Positions 1-6,321 of a stretch of 6,734 nucleotides of DNA are shown piece after piece. The notes beneath the pieces are model-generated. The model saw only the letters and a program-made list of their open reading frames with translations, had not been told where the DNA came from and did not search any database. Location of the stretch: assembly GCA_009692275.1 (NCBI GenBank), contig SHZL01000154.1, positions 1-6,734 of the forward strand, in the 5' to 3' direction. Source of the stretch: Lysobacterales bacterium. GTDB taxonomy: Bacteria > Pseudomonadota > Gammaproteobacteria > Xanthomonadales > SZUA-36. A program made the translations under genes and the position numbers. Each line of letters opens with the position of its first letter. The stretch's first letter is position 1.

Positions 1-338
1 TGATTGTGCACCAACTCAGCGGGCATGGGTTGCACTGCGAAGTAAATCAGGTACTTCGAGAAGGTCATCAGAAAAACCAGGGCAATGCCAAAGCGGATAC
101 CCTGGGCCAGCCACGGTTTGTCTTCTTTGCCCATGCGATAGATCCAGGTCAATCCAATGGCCACGCACAGGTGAGCCACCAGCATATAGGACATATAGTT
201 CTGCATATCCTCTTGCGGGCGAAACAGGTTGGGCAGGGCGGCATAGTCCGCCCCCAGCAGGTACGAATGAATAACGATGCCGACGAGCATGGTCCAAACA
301 AACAAAACGACAACGGAGATAATGAATCGGATATTCAT
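1..338 (-). CDS. Small multi-pass membrane protein of unknown function (3' end beyond window)
   Basis: An open frame runs from an ATG at 338 to the left edge without a stop, giving 112 visible residues. The start is supported by an AGGGAG ribosome binding site 7 nt upstream. The protein begins MNIRFIISVV and has about three hydrophobic segments: residues 4-25, 50-67 and 81-101. A more polar stretch (about 29-48, LGADYAALPNLFRPQEDM) separates the first two, and a charged loop with RMGKEDKPW (68-76) separates the second and third. This looks like a small inner-membrane protein. I do not recognise the family and assign no function. It lies 97 bp after the preceding gene, with a terminator-like hairpin and a candidate promoter between, so it is probably a separate transcription unit from the catabolic operon. 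The overlapping 93-codon frame at 16-297 is rich in Arg, Pro and Gly and looks like a shadow of this gene. Confidence 0.8.
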   Translation of the reverse strand, partial: MNIRFIISVVVLFVWTMLVGIVIHSYLLGADYAALPNLFRPQEDMQNYMSYMLVAHLCVAIGLTWIYRMGKEDKPWLAQGIRFGIALVFLMTFSKYLIYFAVQPMPAELVHN

Positions 339-345
339 GTGCTGA

Positions 346-351
346 CTCCCT
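346..351 (-). promoter_or_regulatory. Ribosome binding site of the membrane protein gene
   Basis: The minus strand reads AGGGAG here, 7 nt before the ATG at 338. It fixes the start of the membrane protein gene and is the main reason to choose that frame over the overlapping one that starts at 297. Confidence 0.7.
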
Positions 352-380
352 GGTTTATTGTTGAGGGTTGGAGCGCACTA

Positions 381-409
381 AGTATAGGACAGGTTTGCGG
401 GCGAGTAAC
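381..409 (-). promoter_or_regulatory. Candidate sigma-70-like promoter for the membrane protein gene
   Basis: The minus strand has TATACT at 386-381, a 5/6 match to the consensus -10 box. Seventeen bases upstream is GTTACT (409-404), a weak -35 match (3/6). Transcription would start near 373, giving a leader of about 35 nt that holds the AGGGAG site. The -35 region touches the base of the hairpin at 409-425, so the end of the catabolic operon and the start of the next unit are packed together. This is inferred from sequence only, and the weak -35 means an activator may be needed. Confidence 0.45.
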
Positions 410-425
410 CCCCTGGTGCAGGGGG
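409..425 (-). terminator. GC-rich hairpin after the 135-residue protein gene (terminator-like, no T tract)
   Basis: The 7-bp arms CCCCCTG and CAGGGGG are perfectly complementary around a 3-nt loop, and the hairpin begins 10 bp past the TGA at 436. The position suits a 3' end for the catabolic operon. However, the bases that follow on the minus strand are TTACTCGCC, so there is no U tract and it is not a textbook intrinsic terminator. It could instead protect the mRNA 3' end or work with Rho. Confidence 0.5.
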
Positions 426-435
426 AGCTTGCCGG

Positions 436-843
436 TCAGGTGATGTCGTCGCCAGGCTCCAGTGATTGTTCCATCTGGTCGGCTTCGTTGGCGACTTGCA
501 GGATGACGTAATCCAGCCCTTGTGCTTCAAGAGTTGCATAAGGGAGGTTCTCGCACATCTTGATGTAGGGGATTCCATCCAGGTCGCCAACCGCAAGATA
601 GCCCACGCGCTGAGTCAGGTTGATGCGCAGGCACTTGTCGGCAGCGAGATCCGCCAGGGGGGCAACCGGGGTCTCGACCCGCAGTACGCGGTGGCCATCA
701 ACGGTCTTGAGTTCCGCCAGGAACATACTCTGTAGCCGTCCCGGCGTTTGCATGGGAACCTCAAATCCGATGATAAAGGGCTCATCAATTTTGAGTTCGT
801 ATTTGTCCAGTATGTGCTTGCGAACTTCTGAGAACGTTTCCAT
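436..843 (-). CDS. Uncharacterised soluble 135-residue protein at the end of the catabolic operon
   Basis: The frame runs from an ATG at 843 to a TGA at 436-438. An AAGGA ribosome binding site 5 nt upstream overlaps the stop codon of the dehydrogenase gene, and the genes are 9 bp apart, so the two are very likely co-transcribed and translationally coupled. The product has no signal peptide or membrane segment and is rich in acidic residues, with a tail ending EPGDDIT. From residue properties I infer a helix at about 2-15, three strands (about 22-30, 36-47, 51-58), a helix (about 63-78), two strands (about 80-86, 91-97) and a C-terminal helix (about 104-126). That order resembles the YbjN / type III secretion chaperone-like fold, but this is a guess from pattern, not a recognised homology. 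No catalytic motif is visible. Its position suggests a link to acyl-CoA breakdown, but the role is unknown. Confidence 0.8.
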   Translation of the reverse strand: METFSEVRKHILDKYELKIDEPFIIGFEVPMQTPGRLQSMFLAELKTVDGHRVLRVETPVAPLADLAADKCLRINLTQRVGYLAVGDLDGIPYIKMCENLPYATLEAQGLDYVILQVANEADQMEQSLEPGDDIT

Positions 844-848
844 TTTTT

Positions 849-853
849 TCCTT
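849..853 (-). promoter_or_regulatory. Ribosome binding site overlapping the dehydrogenase stop codon
   Basis: The minus strand reads TAAAGGA, in which the TAA stop of the dehydrogenase gene shares bases with the AAGGA site, 5 nt before the ATG at 843. This arrangement ties translation of the 135-residue protein to that of the upstream gene. Confidence 0.65.
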
Positions 854-1620
854 TACTTGGGGGCGAGGCGGACAGCGCCATCGAGCCGGATAGTCGTGCC
901 GTTGAGGTAGATGTTTTCAGCAATGTGCTGCACCAGGCTGGCGAACTCTTCGGCTTTCCCGAGACGAGCAGGGAAGGGTATGGATGCCCCGAGCGATTGC
1001 TGCACGTTCTCAGGCATCGTATCCACCATCGGAGTCCAGAAGATGCCCGGCGCAATGGTGACCACCCGGATGCCAATGCGGGCGAATTCACGTGCCATGG
1101 GCAGGGTCATGCCAACTATGCCGCCCTTGGATGCCGCATACGCTGCCTGGCCAATTTGCCCTTCGTAAGCGGCTACTGAAGCAGTATTGATGATTACGCC
1201 GCGCTCACCGTCAGCCGTGGGCGTGTTGTGCTGCATGCGGGCTGCTGCAGCCTTGGCTACATTAAAACTGCCCACCAGGTTGATCATGATAGTATGCGTG
1301 AACACTGAAAGTTCCATGGGTGCTTCGCGCCCCAGCACACGCCCGGAACCGATAACACCGGCGCAATTCATTACCAGGTTGATTCCGCCAAGGGCTTCCA
1401 CGGATTCGTCTACCGCACGGGTAACCGCTGCTTCGGATGTCACATCGGTATGAATGTAACAGGTGTCGCAGCCCAGTTCGTGGGCAATGGCCGGCCCGGC
1501 CGTGTCATTGACATCGAGCAGGCTGACTTTGCCGCCGCCCGCTACTATGTGCCGTGCAACGGACAGCCCCAACCCGGATGCACCACCTGTTACCAGGGCT
1601 TTGACCTGACTGATTTTCAT
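853..1620 (-). CDS. Short-chain dehydrogenase, HSD10 / 3-hydroxy-2-methylbutyryl-CoA dehydrogenase type
   Basis: This 255-residue cytoplasmic enzyme is predicted to oxidise a 3-hydroxyacyl-CoA with NAD+, most likely 2-methyl-3-hydroxybutyryl-CoA in isoleucine breakdown. The nucleotide-binding motif TGGASGLG is at 11-18, and D36 after the second strand favours NAD+ over NADP+. An NCAG motif (85-88, a variant of NNAG), N114, S148, Y161 and K165 form the usual SDR active site (N-S-Y-K). The stretch from EGQIGQAAYAASKGG (153-167) through MTLP to TIAPGIF (188-194) closely recalls human HSD17B10. The frame stays open up to 1818, but that extension lies entirely over the liuE gene. The ATG at 1620 has an AAGGAG site and gives the normal family length. 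It starts 4 bp after liuE ends, so it belongs to the same operon. A general 3-hydroxyacyl-CoA dehydrogenase role is the main alternative. Confidence 0.9.
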   Translation of the reverse strand: MKISQVKALVTGGASGLGLSVARHIVAGGGKVSLLDVNDTAGPAIAHELGCDTCYIHTDVTSEAAVTRAVDESVEALGGINLVMNCAGVIGSGRVLGREAPMELSVFTHTIMINLVGSFNVAKAAAARMQHNTPTADGERGVIINTASVAAYEGQIGQAAYAASKGGIVGMTLPMAREFARIGIRVVTIAPGIFWTPMVDTMPENVQQSLGASIPFPARLGKAEEFASLVQHIAENIYLNGTTIRLDGAVRLAPK

Positions 1621-1624
1621 TGTG

Positions 1625-2542
1625 CTACTCCTTATACATAGCCAGCGCACGTCCGGCGCGGCTGTTATTGTCCCGTCCCAGCACGGACGAAATCCAGCCG
1701 CCGGTGAGGGCCAGCTGACTGAGGTCAATACCACAATCGAACCCAAGGCCTTGCAGCATGTATACCACGTCCTCCGTGGCAACATTGCCGCTGGCGCCCG
1801 GTGCGTAAGGGCAACCACCCAGGCCGGCTACGGAAGAATCGACGATGCGGATACCGACTTCAATACAGGCAAGGATATTGGCCAGCGCCTGCCCATAGGT
1901 ATCGTGAAAATGGACCGCCAGTTTATCCATCGGGATAGAACCGGCGGCCAGGGCTACCAGTTTGCGCGCGGCTCCCGCCGTGCCGGTGCCGATGGTATCG
2001 CCTAATGAAATCTCAGTGCAACCTGCCGCATACAATGTTTCTGCAACGCGCACCACAGCCGCCGGTGAAATCCGGCCCTCGTAAGGACAACCCAACACGC
2101 AGGAAATGTAGCCACGGGCCCGGATGCCATCTGCCGCTGCGGCCTCGACCACTGGCTTGAGCCGTTCAATGGATTCTGCAATGGAGCAGTTGGTGTTACG
2201 TTGGGAGAACTGTTCCGAAGCTGCCGTAAAGACCGCAATTTCACGGGCGCCTGCCTGCCGCGCGCGGTCCAGGCCGTGCAGGTTTGGCACCAGCACGGGG
2301 AAACGCGTGGCGGACTGCAGGTCCAGTCCCGCCATTACCTCGTGGGCATCGGCCATCTGCGGCACCCACTTGGGACTGACGAAACTGGTGGCTTCGACCA
2401 CCGGCAAACCACAGGCAGCAAGCCGTTTAATCAATTCGATCTTGGTGGCAGCAGGCAAGACTGACTTTTCATTCTGTAAGCCATCACGCGGGCCGACTTC
2501 AACCACGGTGAATCGTTCAGTCCCGTTGACCCGGTCAGTCAT
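1625..2542 (-). CDS. liuE: Hydroxymethylglutaryl-CoA lyase
   Basis: This 305-residue TIM-barrel enzyme splits 3-hydroxy-3-methylglutaryl-CoA into acetyl-CoA and acetoacetate, the last step of leucine breakdown. The first catalytic strand reads VEVGPRDGLQNE (14-25) and holds R19 and D20. VVEATSFVSPKWVPQMAD (48-65), GCPYEGRISP (151-160) and EISLGDTIGTG (177-187) are typical of the family. The metal ligands H211 and H213 sit in VHFHDTYGQALAN (210-222). The lyase signature GLGGCPYAPGASGN (240-253) carries C244 and N253. All six key residues lie exactly 22 positions before those I recall for human HMGCL (R41, D42, H233, H235, C266, N275), so the enzyme looks complete and lacks only a mitochondrial leader. 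The start overlaps the end of liuC by 8 bp, which suggests translational coupling. The ribosome binding site is weak, being purine-rich but poorly placed. In other liu operons liuD often sits just upstream, but it is absent here. Confidence 0.95.
   Translation of the reverse strand: MTDRVNGTERFTVVEVGPRDGLQNEKSVLPAATKIELIKRLAACGLPVVEATSFVSPKWVPQMADAHEVMAGLDLQSATRFPVLVPNLHGLDRARQAGAREIAVFTAASEQFSQRNTNCSIAESIERLKPVVEAAAADGIRARGYISCVLGCPYEGRISPAAVVRVAETLYAAGCTEISLGDTIGTGTAGAARKLVALAAGSIPMDKLAVHFHDTYGQALANILACIEVGIRIVDSSVAGLGGCPYAPGASGNVATEDVVYMLQGLGFDCGIDLSQLALTGGWISSVLGRDNNSRAGRALAMYKE
1628..1633 (-). promoter_or_regulatory. Strong ribosome binding site deciding the dehydrogenase start
   Basis: The minus strand reads AAGGAG, 7 nt before the ATG at 1620, and it overlaps the last codons of liuE next to its TAG. 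It supports the short start at 1620 against the 66-residue longer frame that begins at 1818. Confidence 0.8.
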
Positions 2543-3368
2543 GCTCTTGCTGTGTTTCTTCTTGCACCCAGGCCGCAGGGCGTTTTTCGAGGAATGCTGC
2601 CAGGCCTTCCTGGCCTTCGGCAGAGACCCTCAGGCGCGCGATCAGCCGGGCATTTTCCTGGTCCAGCTGCAGTTGTCGCGTGACATCCAGCCCGGCTACC
2701 CGGAACAGCAGGCCTTTGCTCTGCGCGGCTGCAACTGGCCCGGCGCGTAACAGCATCTGCACCTGGCGCTCGACCTGTTGATCCAGTGCAGACATGGGCA
2801 CTACTTCCTGCAGCAGGCCGATTGCCAATGCCCTGCCGGCATCAAAGCGCTCGGCATTAAGAAAATAGCGCCGCGCGTGGCGCTCGCCAATGCGGCGGAA
2901 AACATAGGGGGAAATGATTGCCGGGACCAGGCCAAGGTGAACTTCGGTGAGCCCGAACTGCGCGGCATCCGCTGCCACCACGATATCGCAACAGGCAATC
3001 AGGCCCACACCCCCGCCGAATGCTGAACCGTTGACCCGCGCGATGGTGGGCTTGGAGTTGTAATTGAGGCAGCGCAACATGGCAGCCAATTGGAGTGCGT
3101 CTCGCTCATTCTCTTCTGCGCTGGCCGCGAGCATGCCGCGCATCCAGTTCAAATCCGCACCTGCAGAAAAACTCTTGCCTGCTCCGGTGATCACGATGAC
3201 GCGGATGCCAGGGTCATCGTGGGCTCTTTCCAATGCATCAGCCAGACCGGCGATCAGGGTGTCGCCAAACGCGTTATGAATCTCCGGGCGATTGAGGGTC
3301 AGTGTCAACACGCCACGCGAATCGCAGCTTTGCAGCAGGGCGTCATCAGTCATCGGCAGTGCACTCAT
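2535..3368 (-). CDS. liuC: 3-methylglutaconyl-CoA hydratase (crotonase family)
   Basis: This 277-residue crotonase-fold protein is predicted to hydrate 3-methylglutaconyl-CoA to HMG-CoA, the step between LiuB and LiuE. The N-terminal core has LNRPEIHNAF (25-34). The first oxyanion-hole segment is SFSAGADLNWM (66-76), and the second is NGSAFGGGVGL (113-123), followed by a CCD at 126-128. E142 in FGLTEVHLGL (138-147) aligns with the second catalytic Glu of crotonase (E164 in the rat enzyme). The first catalytic Glu (rat E144) falls on G122. I recall this substitution as usual in bacterial LiuC proteins, so it is probably a subfamily trait rather than damage. The stretch ISPYVFRRIGERHARRYFL (152-170) also fits LiuC. 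The ribosome binding site is poor, and an alternative ATG five codons in (3353) cannot be excluded. It starts 12 bp after liuB and overlaps liuE by 8 bp. Confidence 0.88.
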   Translation of the reverse strand: MSALPMTDDALLQSCDSRGVLTLTLNRPEIHNAFGDTLIAGLADALERAHDDPGIRVIVITGAGKSFSAGADLNWMRGMLAASAEENERDALQLAAMLRCLNYNSKPTIARVNGSAFGGGVGLIACCDIVVAADAAQFGLTEVHLGLVPAIISPYVFRRIGERHARRYFLNAERFDAGRALAIGLLQEVVPMSALDQQVERQVQMLLRAGPVAAAQSKGLLFRVAGLDVTRQLQLDQENARLIARLRVSAEGQEGLAAFLEKRPAAWVQEETQQEHD

Positions 3369-3380
3369 GAGTTGCCGTGG

Positions 3381-4988
3381 TCACATCCGGAACATACCGA
3401 AGCCGCCGCTTTCACGCGGCGCGTTCTGCGCTGCGGAAAGCGCCAGCGCCAGAACACCGCGCGTGTCAACGGGATCGATGACACCGTCATCCCATAATCG
3501 CGCCGTAGCGTAATAGGGATGACCCTGGTTTTCATACTGCTGCCGGATGGGCGCCCGGAACGCGTCTTCTTCCTGGGCTGACCAGGCCTGGCCGCTGGCT
3601 TCAATGCCATCACGCTTCACCGTGGCCAGTACCCCGGCGGCCTGTTCCCCGCCCATGACCGAAATGCGCGCATTGGGCCACATCCACAACATCCTGGGCT
3701 GAAAAGCACGACCGCACATGGCATAGTTGCCTGCGCCATAGGAGCCACCAACGATCACGGTGAACCTGGGAACACGGCAGGTGGCGACCGCGGTGACCAT
3801 TTTTGCCCCATCCTTTGCAATTCCGGAATTTTCATACTGCTTTCCAACCATGAAGCCGGTAATATTCTGAAGAAATATCATAGGGATATTGCGTTGACTG
3901 CACAACTCTATGAAGTGAGTTGCCTTCAAAGCGGATTCAGAGAACAGGATGCCGTTGTTGGCTACGATGCCGACCGGGTAGCCTTCCAGGTGGGCAAATC
4001 CACACACGATAGTTTTGCCATAGCGTGATTTGAATTCATGAAATTCACTTCCATCGACCAGGCGCGCAATGATTTCACGGATGTCGTAGGTAAAGCGCGT
4101 GTCCTGCGGAACAATGCCGTACATCTCGTCACTGGCATAACGCGGAGAAACCGGTTTCCTGAGCTCCAGTGCGGATGGCTTGATGCGGTTCAAATGGAGG
4201 ATGGCTTCCCGCACCATCAGGAGGGCATGGGCATCATTTTCCGCCATGTGATCGACCACACCCGATTTCGTGCTGTGCACGCGAGCGCCGCCCAGCGACT
4301 CGGCATCAACCACCTCGCCGGTGGCCGCACGAACCAGCGGTGGGCCGCCGAGAAAAATGGTGCCCTGGTCGCGGACAATGATGGATTCGTCGGACATGGC
4401 GGGAACATAGGCGCCGCCCGCAGTACAGGAACCCATGACCGCGGCAATCTGCGGAATGTTGAGCGCGGAAAGTCGCGCCTGGTTGTAGAAGATGCGGCCG
4501 AAGTGATCCCGGTCCGGAAACACTTCGTCCTGCAGTGGCAGGAAGGCACCACCCGAATCCACCAGATAGATGCAGGGCAGGTGATTCTCCAGTGCGATTT
4601 CCTGCGCCCGCAGGTGTTTTTTTACCGTGACCGGGAAATAGGTACCACCTTTGACCGTGGCATCGTTCGCTACCACGACTACCTCACGGCCGTGCACGCG
4701 ACCCATGCCGGTAATGATTCCTGCACAAGGGGCGCCGCCATCGTAAAGCCCGTACCCTGCCAGGCCGGAGAATTCAAGAAAGGGGCTGCCGCGGTCAAGC
4801 AAGGCGGCAACGCGTTCGCGCGGTAACAACTTGCCCCGCGCCTGGTGCTTTTCGCGCGCCCCTTCTCCTCCGCCGAGACTGGCCTTTGCCAACTGCTGGT
4901 TGAGGTCGGACACCAGGCCACGCATGTACTTCGCGTTCTGCGCGTACTGGGCCGAACCGGAGTCTACCTTGGTCTCAATGGTTGCCAT
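3381..4988 (-). CDS. liuB: 3-methylcrotonyl-CoA carboxylase, carboxyltransferase (beta) subunit
   Basis: This subunit moves the carboxyl group from carboxybiotin to 3-methylcrotonyl-CoA, giving 3-methylglutaconyl-CoA in leucine breakdown. From the ATG at 4988 it is 535 residues, the length I recall for Pseudomonas LiuB. Two crotonase-like carboxyltransferase halves are visible. The N half has SGLAGYGLYDGGAPCAGI (74-91), NDATVKGGTYFPVTVKKH (108-125), LVDSGGAFLPLQDEVFPD (142-159) and GSCTAGGAYVPAMSDE (186-201). The C half has FLQNITGFMVGKQYE (372-386), GGSYGAGNYAMCGRAF (415-430) and the signature WMWPNARISVMGGEQAAGV (435-453). The MCGRAF and WMWPNARISVMGGEQAA signatures favour methylcrotonyl-CoA over propionyl-CoA. 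A GTG two codons earlier (4994) is the alternative start. Neither has a clear Shine-Dalgarno sequence, and I chose the ATG because the product then begins MATIE, like LiuB proteins. The partner alpha subunit, which carries biotin carboxylase and biotin, is not in the window. Confidence 0.95.
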   Translation of the reverse strand: MATIETKVDSGSAQYAQNAKYMRGLVSDLNQQLAKASLGGGEGAREKHQARGKLLPRERVAALLDRGSPFLEFSGLAGYGLYDGGAPCAGIITGMGRVHGREVVVVANDATVKGGTYFPVTVKKHLRAQEIALENHLPCIYLVDSGGAFLPLQDEVFPDRDHFGRIFYNQARLSALNIPQIAAVMGSCTAGGAYVPAMSDESIIVRDQGTIFLGGPPLVRAATGEVVDAESLGGARVHSTKSGVVDHMAENDAHALLMVREAILHLNRIKPSALELRKPVSPRYASDEMYGIVPQDTRFTYDIREIIARLVDGSEFHEFKSRYGKTIVCGFAHLEGYPVGIVANNGILFSESALKATHFIELCSQRNIPMIFLQNITGFMVGKQYENSGIAKDGAKMVTAVATCRVPRFTVIVGGSYGAGNYAMCGRAFQPRMLWMWPNARISVMGGEQAAGVLATVKRDGIEASGQAWSAQEEDAFRAPIRQQYENQGHPYYATARLWDDGVIDPVDTRGVLALALSAAQNAPRESGGFGMFRM

Positions 4989-5004
4989 GGGCACATTATG
5001 CCAG

Positions 5005-5022
5005 CTTTGGCGACCGCCAAAG
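5005..5022 (-). repeat. Intercistronic hairpin between thiolase and liuB
   Basis: Perfect 8-base inverted arms (CTTTGGCG / CGCCAAAG) flank a 2-nt centre, which folds as a 7-bp stem with a tetraloop. The hairpin fills most of the gap between the thiolase TGA (5030) and the liuB start. No T tract follows on the minus strand, so it is unlikely to be an intrinsic terminator. It could stabilise or mark processing of the mRNA, or alter access to the liuB start, which lacks a clear ribosome binding site. Confidence 0.6.
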
Positions 5023-5029
5023 TTTGGGT

Positions 5030-6208
5030 TCAGCTGACCAGTTCAATGGCGACTGCGACCGCTTCACCGCCACCCAGGCAGAGGGAAGCGACCCCGCGCC
5101 GGCCGCCGCGGTGACGCAGCGCGTGCAGCAGCGTGACCAGGATGCGTGCGCCCGAGGCACCGACCGGGTGACCCAATGCGCACGCACCGCCATTGACGTT
5201 TACCCTGGCGTGATCCACTCCAAGATCAAGCATGGCCGCCATGGTCACTGCCGCAAAGGCTTCGTTGATTTCGAACAGGTCTACGTCCTGCATCTGCCAG
5301 CCAGCTTTCTTCACCGCTTTGGTCACGGCCACCGAAGGCGCGGTGGTAAACCACTCAGGAGCCTGGGCATGGGTGGCATGTGCCACGATCCGCGCCAGCG
5401 GCTTGACTCCGAGTTCAGCGGCTTTGCTGTCGGTCATCAGCACCAGCACTGCTGCGCCGTCTGAAATGGATGAGGAATTGGCTGCTGTAACCGTACCGTC
5501 GGGTTTGAATGCCGGGCGCAGCTTGGGAATTTTTTCTACTTTGCAGAGCGGCGGTTCTTCGTCCTGGTCGAACACCGCTTCACCCTGTCTGTCCTTAACC
5601 GTGACTGCAGTGATCTCATCCCTGAAATCTCCCTCGCGCATGGCGCGGTTGGCGCGTTCCACCGATGCGACCGCAAAGGCGTCCTGCTGTTCGCGGGTGA
5701 AGTGGTACTTGTCCGCGCACATCTCGCCGAACACACCCATCATCTGGTCGTCGTAAGGGCTTTGCAGCGCATCGTAAAACATGTGATCCAGTACCTGTGC
5801 GTGACCCATGCGCATGCCGGCCCGCGCTTTGGGCAGCAGGTAGGGCGCATTGCTCATGGACTCCATGCCACCGGCGATTACGATCTCGGATGTTCCTGCC
5901 CTGATGGCATCATGACCCAGCATTACCGCTTTCATGCCGGAGCCACACACCTTGTTGATGGTCATGCACGCCGTCGAAACCGGCAGTCCTGCCTTGAGCG
6001 CAGCCTGGCGCGCAGGCGCCTGGCCCAAACCGGCCGGCAATACGCAGCCCATGATGACTTCGCTGACGTCGGCAGCGCTGACGCCAGACTGTTCCAGGGC
6101 GGCTCGAATTGCGGCAGCGCCGAGGTCGTGGGCACTCAAGGGCTGGAATTGCCCCTGGAAAGCGCCTATGGGGGTGCGTTTTGCCGCGACGATGACTACT
6201 TCTGACAT
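5030..6208 (-). CDS. Acetyl-CoA C-acetyltransferase (thiolase family)
   Basis: This 392-residue thiolase is close to the usual 390-394 residues of tetrameric biosynthetic-type thiolases. It would cleave acetoacetyl-CoA or 2-methylacetoacetyl-CoA with CoA, or run the reverse condensation. The nucleophile C88 lies in NKVCGSGMKA (85-94), NEAF is at 315-318, H347 is in CALGHPVGASG (343-353), and the acid/base C377 is in CLGGGEA (377-383). GGMESMSNAPY (113-123) is also typical. No substrate-specific trait can be read with certainty, so AtoB/PhaA-like and 2-methyl-branched thiolases are both possible. It lies between liuA and liuB, where the standard liu operon has no gene. With the HSD10-type dehydrogenase downstream it would complete isoleucine breakdown to propionyl-CoA and acetyl-CoA. 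The start at 6208 has a moderate GGGA-type site about 8 nt upstream. Confidence 0.93.
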   Translation of the reverse strand: MSEVVIVAAKRTPIGAFQGQFQPLSAHDLGAAAIRAALEQSGVSAADVSEVIMGCVLPAGLGQAPARQAALKAGLPVSTACMTINKVCGSGMKAVMLGHDAIRAGTSEIVIAGGMESMSNAPYLLPKARAGMRMGHAQVLDHMFYDALQSPYDDQMMGVFGEMCADKYHFTREQQDAFAVASVERANRAMREGDFRDEITAVTVKDRQGEAVFDQDEEPPLCKVEKIPKLRPAFKPDGTVTAANSSSISDGAAVLVLMTDSKAAELGVKPLARIVAHATHAQAPEWFTTAPSVAVTKAVKKAGWQMQDVDLFEINEAFAAVTMAAMLDLGVDHARVNVNGGACALGHPVGASGARILVTLLHALRHRGGRRGVASLCLGGGEAVAVAIELVS

Positions 6209-6238
6209 GGTGGCTTTCCCGGTTTTGACTACCTATTG

Positions 6239-6281
6239 GTTATGCGGGCATTTTAAACTAAATTCAAATCGGCCAGTGCAA
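6239..6281 (-). promoter_or_regulatory. Possible promoter upstream of the thiolase gene
   Basis: The 105-bp gap between liuA and the thiolase gene is clearly AT-richer than its flanks. On the minus strand TTGAAT (6267-6262) and CATAAC (6244-6239) are 17 bp apart and each match consensus at 4/6 positions. An alternative pairing is TTGCAC (6281-6276) with TTTAAA (6257-6252) at 18 bp. Either would let the genes from thiolase onward be transcribed apart from liuA. The evidence is weak consensus matching and base composition only. Confidence 0.3.
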
Positions 6282-6299
6282 TCGTCTGCACGTAGCCGC

Positions 6300-6321
6300 A
6301 AAAAAGTCCGGGTTCAGCCCG
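6300..6321 (-). terminator. Weak terminator-like element at the liuA stop codon
   Basis: On the minus strand a 4-bp stem (CGGG / CCCG, 5-nt loop) spanning the liuA TGA is followed within 2 nt of GAC-type spacer by six T residues (6305-6300). The stem is short and includes coding sequence, so it could at best reduce read-through from liuA into the thiolase gene. Confidence 0.25.

Noticed and set aside
16..297. 93-codon minus-strand frame at the left end
   Set aside because: Its product is rich in Arg, Pro and Gly with no plausible fold. The overlapping frame from 338 has a strong ribosome binding site and a clear membrane-protein pattern.
1621..1818. 66-residue N-terminal extension of the HSD10-type dehydrogenase
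   Set aside because: It lies wholly over the liuE coding sequence in another frame. The ATG at 1620 has AAGGAG and gives the normal family length with the Rossmann motif at residue 11.
4038..4826. Long plus-strand open frame (262 codons) opposite liuB
   Set aside because: It is antisense to a clearly conserved carboxyltransferase and shows no recognisable domain. It fits a GC-driven shadow frame.
3381..4988. liuB as a propionyl-CoA or geranyl-CoA carboxylase beta subunit
   Set aside because: The MCGRAF and WMWPNARISVMGGEQAA signatures and the liuA/liuC/liuE neighbours favour methylcrotonyl-CoA. No geranyl (atu) genes are visible.
5702..6205. Plus-strand open frame (167 codons) opposite the thiolase
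   Set aside because: It mirrors the coding strand of the thiolase, with no ribosome binding site or domain that I could support.
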